This document shows positions 1-7,810 of a stretch of 14,763 bases of DNA, piece after piece; the first letter of the stretch is position 1; the number at the start of each line of letters is the position of its first letter. The notes below the pieces were generated by a model. It did no database searches. It had not been told where the DNA came from and saw nothing but the letters and a program-made list of their open reading frames with translations. The stretch spans positions 1 to 14,763 of the forward strand of contig JANDJZ010001356.1 of NCBI GenBank assembly GCA_027943245.1. Reading direction: 5' to 3'. The translations under genes and the position numbers were made by a program. The DNA is from Acanthamoeba sp. SK_2022b (lineage: Eukaryota; Discosea; Longamoebia; Acanthamoebidae).

Positions 1-861
<861 letters not shown>

Positions 862-870
862 GGTCGCAGC

Positions 871-1977
871 ATGGCTGACATCGAGATCGGCGCCGCCAAG
901 CGCAGCCGCCACGCGTACTCCCTGGACGACATCGCGATCGTCCCGAGCCGTCGCACGCGCGACCCGCAGGACGTCTCGACGGCCTGGCAGATCGACGCCT
1001 ACCGCTTCGACCTGCCGGTGCTCGCCGCGCCGATGGACTCGGTGATGAGCCCGGCCACGGCGATCGCGCTGGGCCAGCACGGCGGCCTGGGCGTCCTCGA
1101 CCTCGAGGGCCTGTGGACGCGGTACGAGAACCCCGAGAAGCTGCTCGAGGAGATCGCCGCGGCCGACGCGGTCACCGCGACCCGCCGGCCGCAGGAGATC
1201 TACACCGAGCCGATCAAGCCCGAGCTCATCACCGAGCGGCTGCGCCAGGTGCGCGAGGCCGGCGTGACGGTCGCCGGCGCCCTGTCGCCGCAGCGCACCA
1301 AGGAGTTCGCCGACGTCGTGGTCGCCGCCGGCGTCGACCTGTTCGTCATCCGCGGCACGACGGTCTCGGCCGAGCACGTCTCGGGCCGCAGCGAGCCGCT
1401 GAACCTCAAGCAGTTCATCTACGAGCTCGACGTCCCGGTCATCGTCGGCGGCTGCGCCACGCACCAGGCCGCGCTGCACCTCATGCGCACCGGGGCCGCG
1501 GGCGTGCTGGTCGGCTTCGGCGGCGGCGCTGCGCACACCACCCGCTCGGTGCTGGGCGTCGCGGTGCCGATGGCCACCGCGCTGGCCGACGTCGCCGCGG
1601 CCCGTCGCGACTACCTCGACGAGTCCGGCGGCCGCTACGTGCACGTCATCGCCGACGGCTCCATCGGCCGCAGCGGCGACATCGCCAAGGCCATCGCCTG
1701 CGGCGCGGACGCGGTCATGATCGGCTCGCCGTTCGCGCGTGCCACCGAGGCCCCCGGCCGCGGCTTCCACTGGGGAGCCGAGGCCTGGCACTCGGACCTG
1801 CCGCGCGGCGAGCGGGTCGAGATCGGCACGGTCGGCCCGCTCGAGTCGGTGCTGTTCGGCCCGTCGTCGGTCCCCGACGGCACGATGAACCTCATGGGCG
1901 CGCTGCGCCGGGCCATGGCCACGACCGGCTACACGGAGCTCAAGGAGTTCCAGCGGGTCGAGGTCGTCGTCGCGTGA
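871..1977 (+). CDS. guaB3: GuaB3-type IMP dehydrogenase-related protein, catalytic Cys replaced by His
   Basis: A 368-residue (beta/alpha)8-barrel protein of the IMPDH/GMP reductase superfamily without CBS domains. It opens with SRHAYSLDDIAIVPSRRTRDP, the usual GuaB-type N-terminus, then LAAPMDSVMSP, GGLGVLDLEG, a second glycine phosphate motif (IADGSIGRSGDIAKA) and GADAVMIGSPFA. The segment aligned with the IMPDH loop GPGSICTTR reads GGGAAHTTR, with His222 in place of the nucleophilic Cys. The flap with Arg-Tyr is also absent, replaced by a PRGERVEIGTVGPLESVLFG stretch. Family knowledge: guaB3 follows guaB in many actinobacteria, and its role there is unsettled. From the missing residues I infer it is not a standard IMPDH; a regulatory or altered catalytic role is possible. 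ATG at 871 is the only sensible start; the Shine-Dalgarno is weak. Its stop overlaps the next start as GTGA. Confidence 0.93.
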   Translation: MADIEIGAAKRSRHAYSLDDIAIVPSRRTRDPQDVSTAWQIDAYRFDLPVLAAPMDSVMSPATAIALGQHGGLGVLDLEGLWTRYENPEKLLEEIAAADAVTATRRPQEIYTEPIKPELITERLRQVREAGVTVAGALSPQRTKEFADVVVAAGVDLFVIRGTTVSAEHVSGRSEPLNLKQFIYELDVPVIVGGCATHQAALHLMRTGAAGVLVGFGGGAAHTTRSVLGVAVPMATALADVAAARRDYLDESGGRYVHVIADGSIGRSGDIAKAIACGADAVMIGSPFARATEAPGRGFHWGAEAWHSDLPRGERVEIGTVGPLESVLFGPSSVPDGTMNLMGALRRAMATTGYTELKEFQRVEVVVA

Positions 1978-2471
1978 GCGAGGGACGCCCGGCCACCCAC
2001 GGCGTCCGACTCGAGCACGTCGACTACGAGCACCCGGACGCCGTCCTGCTCCGCGCCGAGCAGTACGCGTTCGGCAACGCGCTGTACGCCGACCACCCGG
2101 CGTCGGCGAACCGCTCCGGCTCGGAGGGCATGGACCCGGCCAGCATCCTGCACACGGTCGTGGCCTACCTCGGCGACGAGCCGGTCGGTCACGTCTGCCT
2201 GCGCCGCATGGACGGGCCGATGGACGGGGAGCTGGAGCTCAAGCGGATGTTCGTCCGCGAGGGGCACCGCGGCGCCGGCATCGCCGACGCGCTGCTGGCC
2301 GACGTCGAGCAGGCCGCGCGGGCCACGGGCGCGCCGCGTGTCGTCATCCACACCGGCGACCGACAGGTCGCGGCGCTGCGGTTCTACGAGCGGCACGGCT
2401 ACACGCCGATCGACGTCTACTGGCCCTACCAGGACGTGACCTACTCGCTCTGTTTCGAGAAGGTCCTGTGA
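1974..2471 (+). CDS. GNAT-family N-acetyltransferase
   Basis: A 165-residue single GNAT domain. The acetyl-CoA pyrophosphate loop is VREGHRGAGI (HRGAGI at residues 98-103), preceded by strand ELELKRMFV and followed by helix ADALLADVEQAARATG. The C-terminal motif ALRFYERHGY (near residues 134-143) is the typical motif B. The substrate cannot be read from sequence. The GTG at 1974 overlaps the guaB3 stop by four bases (GTGA), which decides the start; the same frame is open far upstream inside guaB3 but there only mirrors guaB3 codons. Its own stop overlaps the next gene in the same way, so translation is probably coupled along guaB3, this gene and the hydrolase. Confidence 0.9.
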   Translation: MSEGRPATHGVRLEHVDYEHPDAVLLRAEQYAFGNALYADHPASANRSGSEGMDPASILHTVVAYLGDEPVGHVCLRRMDGPMDGELELKRMFVREGHRGAGIADALLADVEQAARATGAPRVVIHTGDRQVAALRFYERHGYTPIDVYWPYQDVTYSLCFEKVL

Positions 2472-3253
2472 GCGAGCGGCTGCGCGTCGCCGCGGCGCAG
2501 CTCGTGTCGGCCCCCGGCGACGTCGCGGCCAACGTCGCCTCCGCCGTGCGGGCGGTCGAGCAGGCCGCGGCGCAGGACGCCCGACTGCTCGTGCTGCCCG
2601 AGCTCTTCCTCACCGGCTACGTCATGCCGCCGCCCGTCGTCGAGGCGGACGACCCGGTGCTCGCGCCGCTCGACGAGGCCGCCACCGCTGCCGGCGTGCT
2701 CGTGCTGGCCGGCGCCGCCGTGCCGACCCCGGACGGACTGCGGCTGAGCCTGCTGGCGCTCGGCGGGGGAGTGCGCCGCGTCTACGACAAGCAGCACCTG
2801 GTCGAGGGCGAGCAGCCGCACTTCGTGCCCGGCGAGCACGGGGTCGTGCTGGACGTCGACGGCTGGCCGGTGGGGCTGAGCGTCTGCTACGACGGCTCCT
2901 TCCCCGAGCACGCCCGGGCCGCGGCGCAGGCCGGCGCGGCGCTGTACGTCAACGCGATGGCGTTCTTCGCCGGCAGCGAGCACCGCCGCGACCTGTACTA
3001 CCGCTCCCGCGCGCTGGACAACGGCATGTACGTGCTCACCGCCGGGCTGGTCGGACGGTGCGGCGACGCCGAGTTCAACGGCGGCGCCGCCGTGCACGAC
3101 CCCGAGGGACGCACGATCGCGTCCGCCCCGGCCGGCGAGGAGGCCGTCGTCGTGGCCGAGCTCGACCGCCGAGTCGTCGAGTCGACACGAGCGGCGCACC
3201 CGATGCTGGCCGACGTCCGCGACCTCGGTGCCGTCGTGCACGTCCCCGCCTGA
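2468..3253 (+). CDS. Carbon-nitrogen hydrolase (nitrilase superfamily amidase)
   Basis: A 261-residue single-domain member of the nitrilase superfamily, which hydrolyses C-N bonds of amides or nitriles through a Glu-Lys-Cys triad. All three can be seen: Glu45 in LVLPELFLTGY, Lys108 in VYDKQHL, and Cys140 in LSVCYDGSFPEHAR. A further conserved acidic stretch, EGEQPHFVPG, follows the lysine. After the cysteine, ALYVNAMAFF and the RSRALDNGMYVLTAG segment match the family core. The substrate is unknown; small-amide or omega-amidase activity would fit the length. The GTG start overlaps the GNAT stop (GTGA). The gene ends 24 bp before the convergent GNAT, and only a weak CTCC/GGAG hairpin lies in that gap. 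Confidence 0.92.
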   Translation: MSERLRVAAAQLVSAPGDVAANVASAVRAVEQAAAQDARLLVLPELFLTGYVMPPPVVEADDPVLAPLDEAATAAGVLVLAGAAVPTPDGLRLSLLALGGGVRRVYDKQHLVEGEQPHFVPGEHGVVLDVDGWPVGLSVCYDGSFPEHARAAAQAGAALYVNAMAFFAGSEHRRDLYYRSRALDNGMYVLTAGLVGRCGDAEFNGGAAVHDPEGRTIASAPAGEEAVVVAELDRRVVESTRAAHPMLADVRDLGAVVHVPA

Positions 3254-3277
3254 CCGGACCGCTCCTCGGGGAGTCGC

Positions 3278-3718
3278 TCAGGTCGCCATGTCGTAGGTGA
3301 CCCACGTCGTGCGGGTGGCCAGGCGGTCGTACACCGCCTGCGCCCGGTGGTTGTCGTCCGCGGTGACCCACCGCACCACCGACCAGCCGCGCTGGCGGGC
3401 GAGCGCCCGCACGGCGTCCAGCAGCGCGTCGACCACGCCCGTGCCCCGGGCCGCCGGGTCGACGAACAGGTCGTCCAGCCAGCCGCCGACCGAGCCGGCG
3501 AGCGGACGCGCGAACGCGCGCACGTGGGCCAGGCCGACCAGCACGCCGTCCCGCTCGGCGACCAGGGCCTCGACCTCGTGCGCCGGGTCGTGGATCCAGC
3601 CCCACACGAGGGAGTGGTCGACCGAGTCCTGCTCGTAGAACGTGGCGTAGGCGGTGTAGAGCGCGCGCCACGAGGTCTCGTCCTGCGGCCGGGCCGGACG
3701 CACCTGGACGGCGCTCAC
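3278..3718 (-). CDS. GNAT-family N-acetyltransferase
   Basis: A 146-residue GNAT protein on the minus strand. The N-terminus VQVRPARPQDETSWRALYTAY is the usual first strand and helix. The acetyl-CoA loop is LFVDPAARGTGVVDALL (RGTGVV at residues 91-96), and the C-terminal VTADDNHRAQAVYDRL is motif B. The target is not identifiable. GTG at 3718 overlaps the stop of the gene before it as GTGA, so the pair forms a two-gene leftward operon driven from the 4039-4140 region. It converges on the nitrilase-type gene. It is not closely similar to the GNAT at 1974-2471, so the two do not look like a recent duplication. Confidence 0.9.
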   Translation of the reverse strand: MSAVQVRPARPQDETSWRALYTAYATFYEQDSVDHSLVWGWIHDPAHEVEALVAERDGVLVGLAHVRAFARPLAGSVGGWLDDLFVDPAARGTGVVDALLDAVRALARQRGWSVVRWVTADDNHRAQAVYDRLATRTTWVTYDMAT

Positions 3719-4038
3719 GAGGCGGCCGCGCGGAGCTGGTCGGCGAGACGCTCGACGGCCTTGCGGTTCTTGGCGCCGTCCAGCAGCGCCTTGCCGCGGT
3801 CGGGCCGGGTGTCGGCGGTGATCTCCACGCGCGACCCGGTGGCCGTGGGCTCCACGCGCGCGACGGCGTCCAGCTCCCAGCTGAGCAGCGTCTTGCGCGT
3901 CCGGAACGCCAGGGTGCGGCCGTCGGCGGACGCCTCGCCGGGCGTGAACCGGTTCTCGGCGACGACGCGCCGGACGGCGGCCACGGCCTGCTCGGGCGCG
4001 ACGTCGAGGTCGACGGTGGTGGTGGCGGACGATCCCAT
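3715..4038 (-). CDS. Small conserved-looking protein, possibly SRPBCC-like
   Basis: A 107-residue soluble protein I do not recognise with certainty. It begins SATTTVDLDVAPEQAVAAVRRVVAENRF, a beta strand followed by an amphipathic helix. A strand-rich middle (RTLAFRTRKTLLSWELDAVARVEP, SRVEITADT) and a C-terminal helix KALLDGAKNRKAVERLADQL follow. This beta-alpha-beta(n)-alpha order suggests a short SRPBCC/START-like (polyketide cyclase-like) fold; that is inference, and no catalytic residues are evident. There is no signal peptide or membrane segment. ATG at 4038 was chosen because AGGAGG sits 6 nt before it; the longer open frame upstream lies antisense to the 2Fe-2S subunit gene. It overlaps the downstream GNAT by four bases. 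Confidence 0.75.
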   Translation of the reverse strand: MGSSATTTVDLDVAPEQAVAAVRRVVAENRFTPGEASADGRTLAFRTRKTLLSWELDAVARVEPTATGSRVEITADTRPDRGKALLDGAKNRKAVERLADQLRAAAS

Positions 4039-4044
4039 GCTTCC

Positions 4045-4050
4045 CCTCCT
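4045..4050 (-). promoter_or_regulatory. Shine-Dalgarno AGGAGG
   Basis: On the minus strand AGGAGG stands 6 nt before the ATG at 4038. It is the strongest ribosome binding site in the window and fixes the start of the 107-residue protein. Confidence 0.8.
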
Positions 4051-4064
4051 CTGCGGTGGCCCCG

Positions 4065-4070
4065 AACCTA
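4065..4070 (-). promoter_or_regulatory. Candidate -10 box (TAGGTT) for the leftward pair
   Basis: TAGGTT on the minus strand fits the actinobacterial TAnnnT -10 pattern. It lies 26 nt before the ATG at 4038, which gives a leader of about 20 nt that includes the AGGAGG. No clear -35 hexamer is seen. Prediction by pattern only. Confidence 0.45.
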
Positions 4071-4127
4071 GCGTGCGGCCGCGACCGGACGCCGCTCGCT
4101 CGTCGTGCGGGCCCGGCGAGCCGTGCG

Positions 4128-4133
4128 TAGCGT
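4128..4133 (+). promoter_or_regulatory. Candidate -10 box (TAGCGT), leaderless type
   Basis: TAGCGT matches TAnnnT and ends 7 nt before the GTG at 4141. Transcription would begin at or next to the start codon, so the molybdenum hydroxylase mRNA may be leaderless. This agrees with the absence of a Shine-Dalgarno before that GTG. The same layout is seen at guaA and at the SEC-C gene. Confidence 0.45.
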
Positions 4134-4140
4134 CACGAGA

Positions 4141-4656
4141 GTGACCCAGCCTCCCTGCTCGCCCCTGGTCGTGACGGTGAACGGCACCCGGCACGAGCTC
4201 ACGGTCGACAACCGCACGTCCCTGCTCGACCTGCTGCGCGAGCGACTGCGCCTGACCGGCTCCAAGAAGGGCTGCGACCACGGCCAGTGCGGCGCCTGCA
4301 CGGTGCTCGTGGACGGCCGGCGCACCAACGCGTGCCTGGCGCTGGCCGTGACGCTCGACGGCCGCGAGGTCACCACCGTGGAGGGGCTCGCCGACGGCGA
4401 CGCGCTGCACCCCGTTCAGCAGGCCTTCCTCGACCACGACGCGTTCCAGTGCGGCTACTGCACGCCCGGCCAGATCTGCTCGGCGGTCGGCGCCCTGGAC
4501 GAGCTCGCGCAGGGGTGGCCGAGCCACGTCACCGACGACCTGGCCGGCGACGTGGAGCCGTCGGCCGAGGAGGTGCGCGAGCGGATGAGCGGCAACCTGT
4601 GCCGGTGCGGGGCCTACGCGCACATCGTCACCGCGGTGCAGGAGGCGGCGCGATGA
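4141..4656 (+). CDS. Molybdenum hydroxylase, [2Fe-2S] subunit
   Basis: A 171-residue small iron-sulfur subunit of the xanthine oxidase family. It passes electrons from the molybdenum centre to FAD through two [2Fe-2S] clusters. The N-terminal plant-ferredoxin fold carries Cys45, Cys50 and Cys53 in GCDHGQCGACTVL and Cys65. The C-terminal helical domain carries Cys104 and Cys107 in QCGYCTPGQ and Cys154 and Cys156 in LCRCG. All eight ligands are present. GTG at 4141 is preferred over 4105 because the protein then begins just before the first ferredoxin strand and a -10 box sits 7 nt upstream. No Tat signal is visible, unlike E. coli PaoA, so the complex is probably cytoplasmic. Its stop overlaps the FAD subunit start (ATGA). 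Confidence 0.93.
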   Translation: MTQPPCSPLVVTVNGTRHELTVDNRTSLLDLLRERLRLTGSKKGCDHGQCGACTVLVDGRRTNACLALAVTLDGREVTTVEGLADGDALHPVQQAFLDHDAFQCGYCTPGQICSAVGALDELAQGWPSHVTDDLAGDVEPSAEEVRERMSGNLCRCGAYAHIVTAVQEAAR

Positions 4657-5636
4657 GGGCCTTCGACTACGTCCGGCCGGAGACCGAGGACGAGGCGCTG
4701 GCGCTGCTGGCCGAGCCGGGCACGTCCGCCCTCGCCGGCGGCACCAACCTGGTCGACCTCATGCGGCTCGGCGTCGCGCGGCCCGAGCGGGTCGTGGACG
4801 TCGACCGGCTCGGGTCCACCGAGGTCGTCGAGCGCGACGGGTCGCTGTGGATCGGCGCCGGGGTGCGCAACAGCGACCTGGCCGCGCACCCGGTCGTCCG
4901 CGAGCGGCTCCCCGGGCTCTCCCGGGCGCTGCTCGCCGCCGCGTCCGGGCAGCTGCGCAACCGCGCCAGCACCGGCGGCAACCTGCTGCAGCGCACCCGC
5001 TGCGTCTACTTCATGGACCCGGCCAAGCCGTGCAACAAGCGTGAGCCGGGCACCGGCTGCCCGGCCGTCGACGGGCTCTCGCGCGACCTGGCCGTCCTCG
5101 GCACGTCCGAGCACTGCATCGCGACCCACCCGGGCGACATGTCGGTCGCGCTGGTCGCCCTCGACGCGGTCGTGCACGTGCGCACCGCCGACGGCGAGGC
5201 GAGCATCCCGGCGGTCGACTTCCACCGGCTGCCCGGCGACGAGCCGCACCGCGACACGAACCTGCCGCCCGGCGCGCTGGTGACCGCGGTCGAGGTGCCG
5301 CTGACCGGGCTCGGCGAGCGCTCGACCTACCGCAAGGCGCGCGACCGGCGGTCGTTCGCGTTCGGCCTGGTCACCGTCGCGGCGGCGCTGACCGTCGCGG
5401 ACGGGGTCGTCGACGACGTCCGCCTGGTGCTCGGCTCGGTCGCGCACAAGCCGTGGCGAGCCACCGTGGCCGAGGACGCGATCCGCGGCCGGACGCCCAA
5501 CGGGTCGCTGTTCGACGACGCCGTCCGGACCGAGCTCGCGGCGGCACGTCCCACCGAGCAGAACGCGTTCAAGGTCGAGCTGGCCCGGCGGCTGTCCGTC
5601 GCGACGCTCCACGAGCTGGCGGGAGGACAGGCATGA
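4653..5636 (+). CDS. Molybdenum hydroxylase, FAD subunit with extra four-Cys segment (PaoB/YagS-like)
   Basis: A 327-residue FAD-binding (subunit M) protein of the CO dehydrogenase/xanthine dehydrogenase flavoprotein fold. It starts MRAFDYVRPETEDEALALL, with the FAD pyrophosphate motif LAGGTNLVDLM and a second motif RNRASTGGNLLQRTRC. Four cysteines, Cys117, Cys127 (PCNKREPG), Cys136 and Cys155 (SEHC), occupy an insertion. Plain xanthine dehydrogenase FAD subunits lack it; as I recall, the E. coli PaoB/YagS type uses such a segment to bind a [4Fe-4S] cluster. I infer an aldehyde- or aromatic-compound-oxidising enzyme rather than a purine one. GGAGG lies 7 nt before the ATG. Start and stop both overlap their neighbours (ATGA), so the three subunits are translationally coupled. 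Confidence 0.92.
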   Translation: MRAFDYVRPETEDEALALLAEPGTSALAGGTNLVDLMRLGVARPERVVDVDRLGSTEVVERDGSLWIGAGVRNSDLAAHPVVRERLPGLSRALLAAASGQLRNRASTGGNLLQRTRCVYFMDPAKPCNKREPGTGCPAVDGLSRDLAVLGTSEHCIATHPGDMSVALVALDAVVHVRTADGEASIPAVDFHRLPGDEPHRDTNLPPGALVTAVEVPLTGLGERSTYRKARDRRSFAFGLVTVAAALTVADGVVDDVRLVLGSVAHKPWRATVAEDAIRGRTPNGSLFDDAVRTELAAARPTEQNAFKVELARRLSVATLHELAGGQA

Positions 5637-7714
5637 CCGTGCTCGGCCACGACCACGTCCGGGTCGACGGACGCGACAAGGTCACGGGCCTGGCCCGCTA
5701 CGCCGTCGAGAAGCGCCCCGACGACGCGCTCCACGCCTGGGTCGTCCGCGCCACCGTGCCCCGCGGGCGCGTCACCGGGATCGACGTCGACGCCGCCCGG
5801 GCGCTGCCCGGCGTCGTGCACGTCCTGACCTGGCGCGACGCGCCGCGCCTGGAGGACGCCGACGACGCCGAGCTGCAGGTGCTGCAGGACGACCGGGTCG
5901 CCTACCGCGGCCAGGTCGTCGCCCTCGTCGTGGCCGAGACGCTGGAGACCGCCCGCGAGGCGGCCGCCCTGCTCGACGTGCAGTACGCGACCGAGCCGCA
6001 CGACGTCGGCCTGACGATCGACCACCCCGGCCTGTACGCGCCCGATCAGGCCAACGCCGGCGCCGAGACCGACAGCGCGCGGGGTGATGTCGAGGAGGGC
6101 CTCGCGTCGTCCGTGCACGTCCACGAGGCGGTGTACGCGACGCCGGCGCAGTTCAACAACCCGATGGAGCCGCACGCCACCGTCGCCTGGTGGGAGGGCG
6201 ACAGCCTGCACCTGGTCGACTCCACCCAGGGCACCACCCCGGTCGCCCAGACGCTGGCGACCCTGTTCGGGCTCGAGGAGTCGCAGGTCCGGGTGACCGC
6301 CGAGCACGTCGGCGGCGGCTTCGGCTCCAAGGGCGAGCCCAAGGCGAACCCCGTCCTCGCGGCGCTGGCCGCCAAGGTCGTCGGCCGCCCGGTCGCGCTG
6401 GCCTGGACCCGGCAGATGATGTTCGGCCTGGCCGGCTACCGGACGCCGACGATCTCGCGCGTCCGGCTGGGTGCGGACGCCGAGGGCCGGCTGCAGGCCA
6501 TCTCGCACGAGGCGTTCTCGCAGACGTCCCGCATCAAGGAGTTCACCGAGCAGACGGCCGAGTACGTGCGCCACATGTACGCCTCGCGCACGGCCCTGAC
6601 CACGCACCGGGTGACGCAGCTGGACGTCCACACGCCGAGCTGGATGCGGGCCCCGGGGGAGTGCCCGGGCGCCTACGCCATCGAGTCGGCGCTGGACGAG
6701 CTCGCGCACGTCGCCGGCATCGACCCGGTCGAGCTGCGCCGGCGCAACGAGCCCGACGCCGACCCCGAGACCGGCGCGCCGTACTCCAGCCGCCAGCTGA
6801 TGGCGTGCCACGACCGGGCGGCCGAGCTGTTCGGCTGGGCCGGCCGCGACCCGCGACCCGGCGTCCGGCGCGACGGCCACTGGCTGGTCGGCACCGGCGT
6901 CGCGTCGTCGTCCTACCCGGCGATGGCCGCGCCGTCCGGTGCCCGGGCCACCGCCCTGCCCGACGGCACCTTCCGGGTCGGGGTCAACGCCACCGACATC
7001 GGCACCGGCGCCCGCACCGTCATGCTGCAGACCGCGGCCGAGGAGCTGAAGGTCGAGCCCGAGCGCGTCCACCTGCACATCGCCGACAGCGACCTGCCGC
7101 ACGGGGCCGTCGCCGGCGGGTCGTCCGGCTCGGCGTCGTGGGGATGGGCGGTGGCGAAGGCCTGCCGCGCGCTGCGGTCGCGGATGGCCACCGAGCGCGT
7201 CCCGGACGAGGGGCTCGAGGTCGTCGTCGACACCAGCGAGGACCTGCAGGGCCGCGCGCAGCTCGCCCGGTTCGCCTACGGCGCCCAGATGGTCGAGGCC
7301 CGCGTCGACGTGCGCACCGGCGAGGTCGTCGTGCCGCGCTCGGTGGGGGTGTTCGCCGCCGGCCGCATCCTCAACCCGCGCACCGCGCGCTCGCAGTTCC
7401 TCGGCGGCATGACGATGGGCCTGTCGATGGCGCTGCACGAGGAGGGCCTGCTCGACGAGCGCTTCGGCGGCTGGGCCAACCACGACCTCGCGACCTACCA
7501 CGTCGCCGCGAACGCCGACGTCGGCGACGTCACGATCGAGTGGCTGCCCGAGGACGACGGCGAGCTCGGCCCGCTGCGCTCCAAGGGCATCGGCGAGATC
7601 GGCATCGTCGGCGCCGCGGCGGCCGTCGCGAACGCCGTCTGGCACGCGACCGGCGTGCGGGTGCGCGAGCTGCCGATCCAGCCGGACAAGCTGCTCGACC
7701 GGCTGCCCGACTGA
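5633..7714 (+). CDS. Molybdenum hydroxylase, molybdopterin-binding large subunit (PaoC-like)
   Basis: A 693-residue catalytic subunit that binds the molybdopterin cofactor and hydroxylates the substrate with water-derived oxygen. The N-terminal aldehyde oxidase/xanthine dehydrogenase a/b hammerhead domain covers roughly residues 1-125. Motifs that follow include NNPMEPHATVAWWEG, the cofactor loop GGGFGSKG (227-234), MRAPGECPGAYAIESALDEL (from 338) and AGGSSGSASWG. The catalytic glutamate is Glu655 in SKGIGEIGIVGAA. The set is complete and unbroken. It is slightly shorter than E. coli PaoC as I remember it. A GGGAGG stands before the ATG, which overlaps the FAD subunit stop. No XdhC/MocA-type cofactor maturation gene is in the window, so maturation must be supplied from elsewhere. 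Databases would probably call it a xanthine dehydrogenase family protein. Confidence 0.93.
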   Translation: MTVLGHDHVRVDGRDKVTGLARYAVEKRPDDALHAWVVRATVPRGRVTGIDVDAARALPGVVHVLTWRDAPRLEDADDAELQVLQDDRVAYRGQVVALVVAETLETAREAAALLDVQYATEPHDVGLTIDHPGLYAPDQANAGAETDSARGDVEEGLASSVHVHEAVYATPAQFNNPMEPHATVAWWEGDSLHLVDSTQGTTPVAQTLATLFGLEESQVRVTAEHVGGGFGSKGEPKANPVLAALAAKVVGRPVALAWTRQMMFGLAGYRTPTISRVRLGADAEGRLQAISHEAFSQTSRIKEFTEQTAEYVRHMYASRTALTTHRVTQLDVHTPSWMRAPGECPGAYAIESALDELAHVAGIDPVELRRRNEPDADPETGAPYSSRQLMACHDRAAELFGWAGRDPRPGVRRDGHWLVGTGVASSSYPAMAAPSGARATALPDGTFRVGVNATDIGTGARTVMLQTAAEELKVEPERVHLHIADSDLPHGAVAGGSSGSASWGWAVAKACRALRSRMATERVPDEGLEVVVDTSEDLQGRAQLARFAYGAQMVEARVDVRTGEVVVPRSVGVFAAGRILNPRTARSQFLGGMTMGLSMALHEEGLLDERFGGWANHDLATYHVAANADVGDVTIEWLPEDDGELGPLRSKGIGEIGIVGAAAAVANAVWHATGVRVRELPIQPDKLLDRLPD

Positions 7715-7810
7715 CGCCTCGCGGTGGGCAACGGGGCTCTGTGGGCTTCGGGGCGCCCGACCCGGACGCCCTCCCGTGCATGTGACACCGTCGATGTCAT
7801 GATGGTGCCC

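Noticed and set aside
1113..1973. Upstream extension of the GNAT frame inside guaB3
   Set aside because: The translation there is an Arg/Ala-rich out-of-frame reading of guaB3; the GNAT domain begins only after the GTG at 1974.
4141..7714. True xanthine dehydrogenase linked to purine catabolism because of gua neighbours
   Set aside because: The four-cysteine FAD-subunit insertion points to the PaoABC type, and no other purine-catabolic gene (uricase, allantoinase, XdhC) is present.
7715..7810. Terminator or promoter in the gap before choD
   Set aside because: Only a weak five-base GGGCG/CGCCC pairing and an imperfect CATGAT box are visible; neither is strong enough to list.
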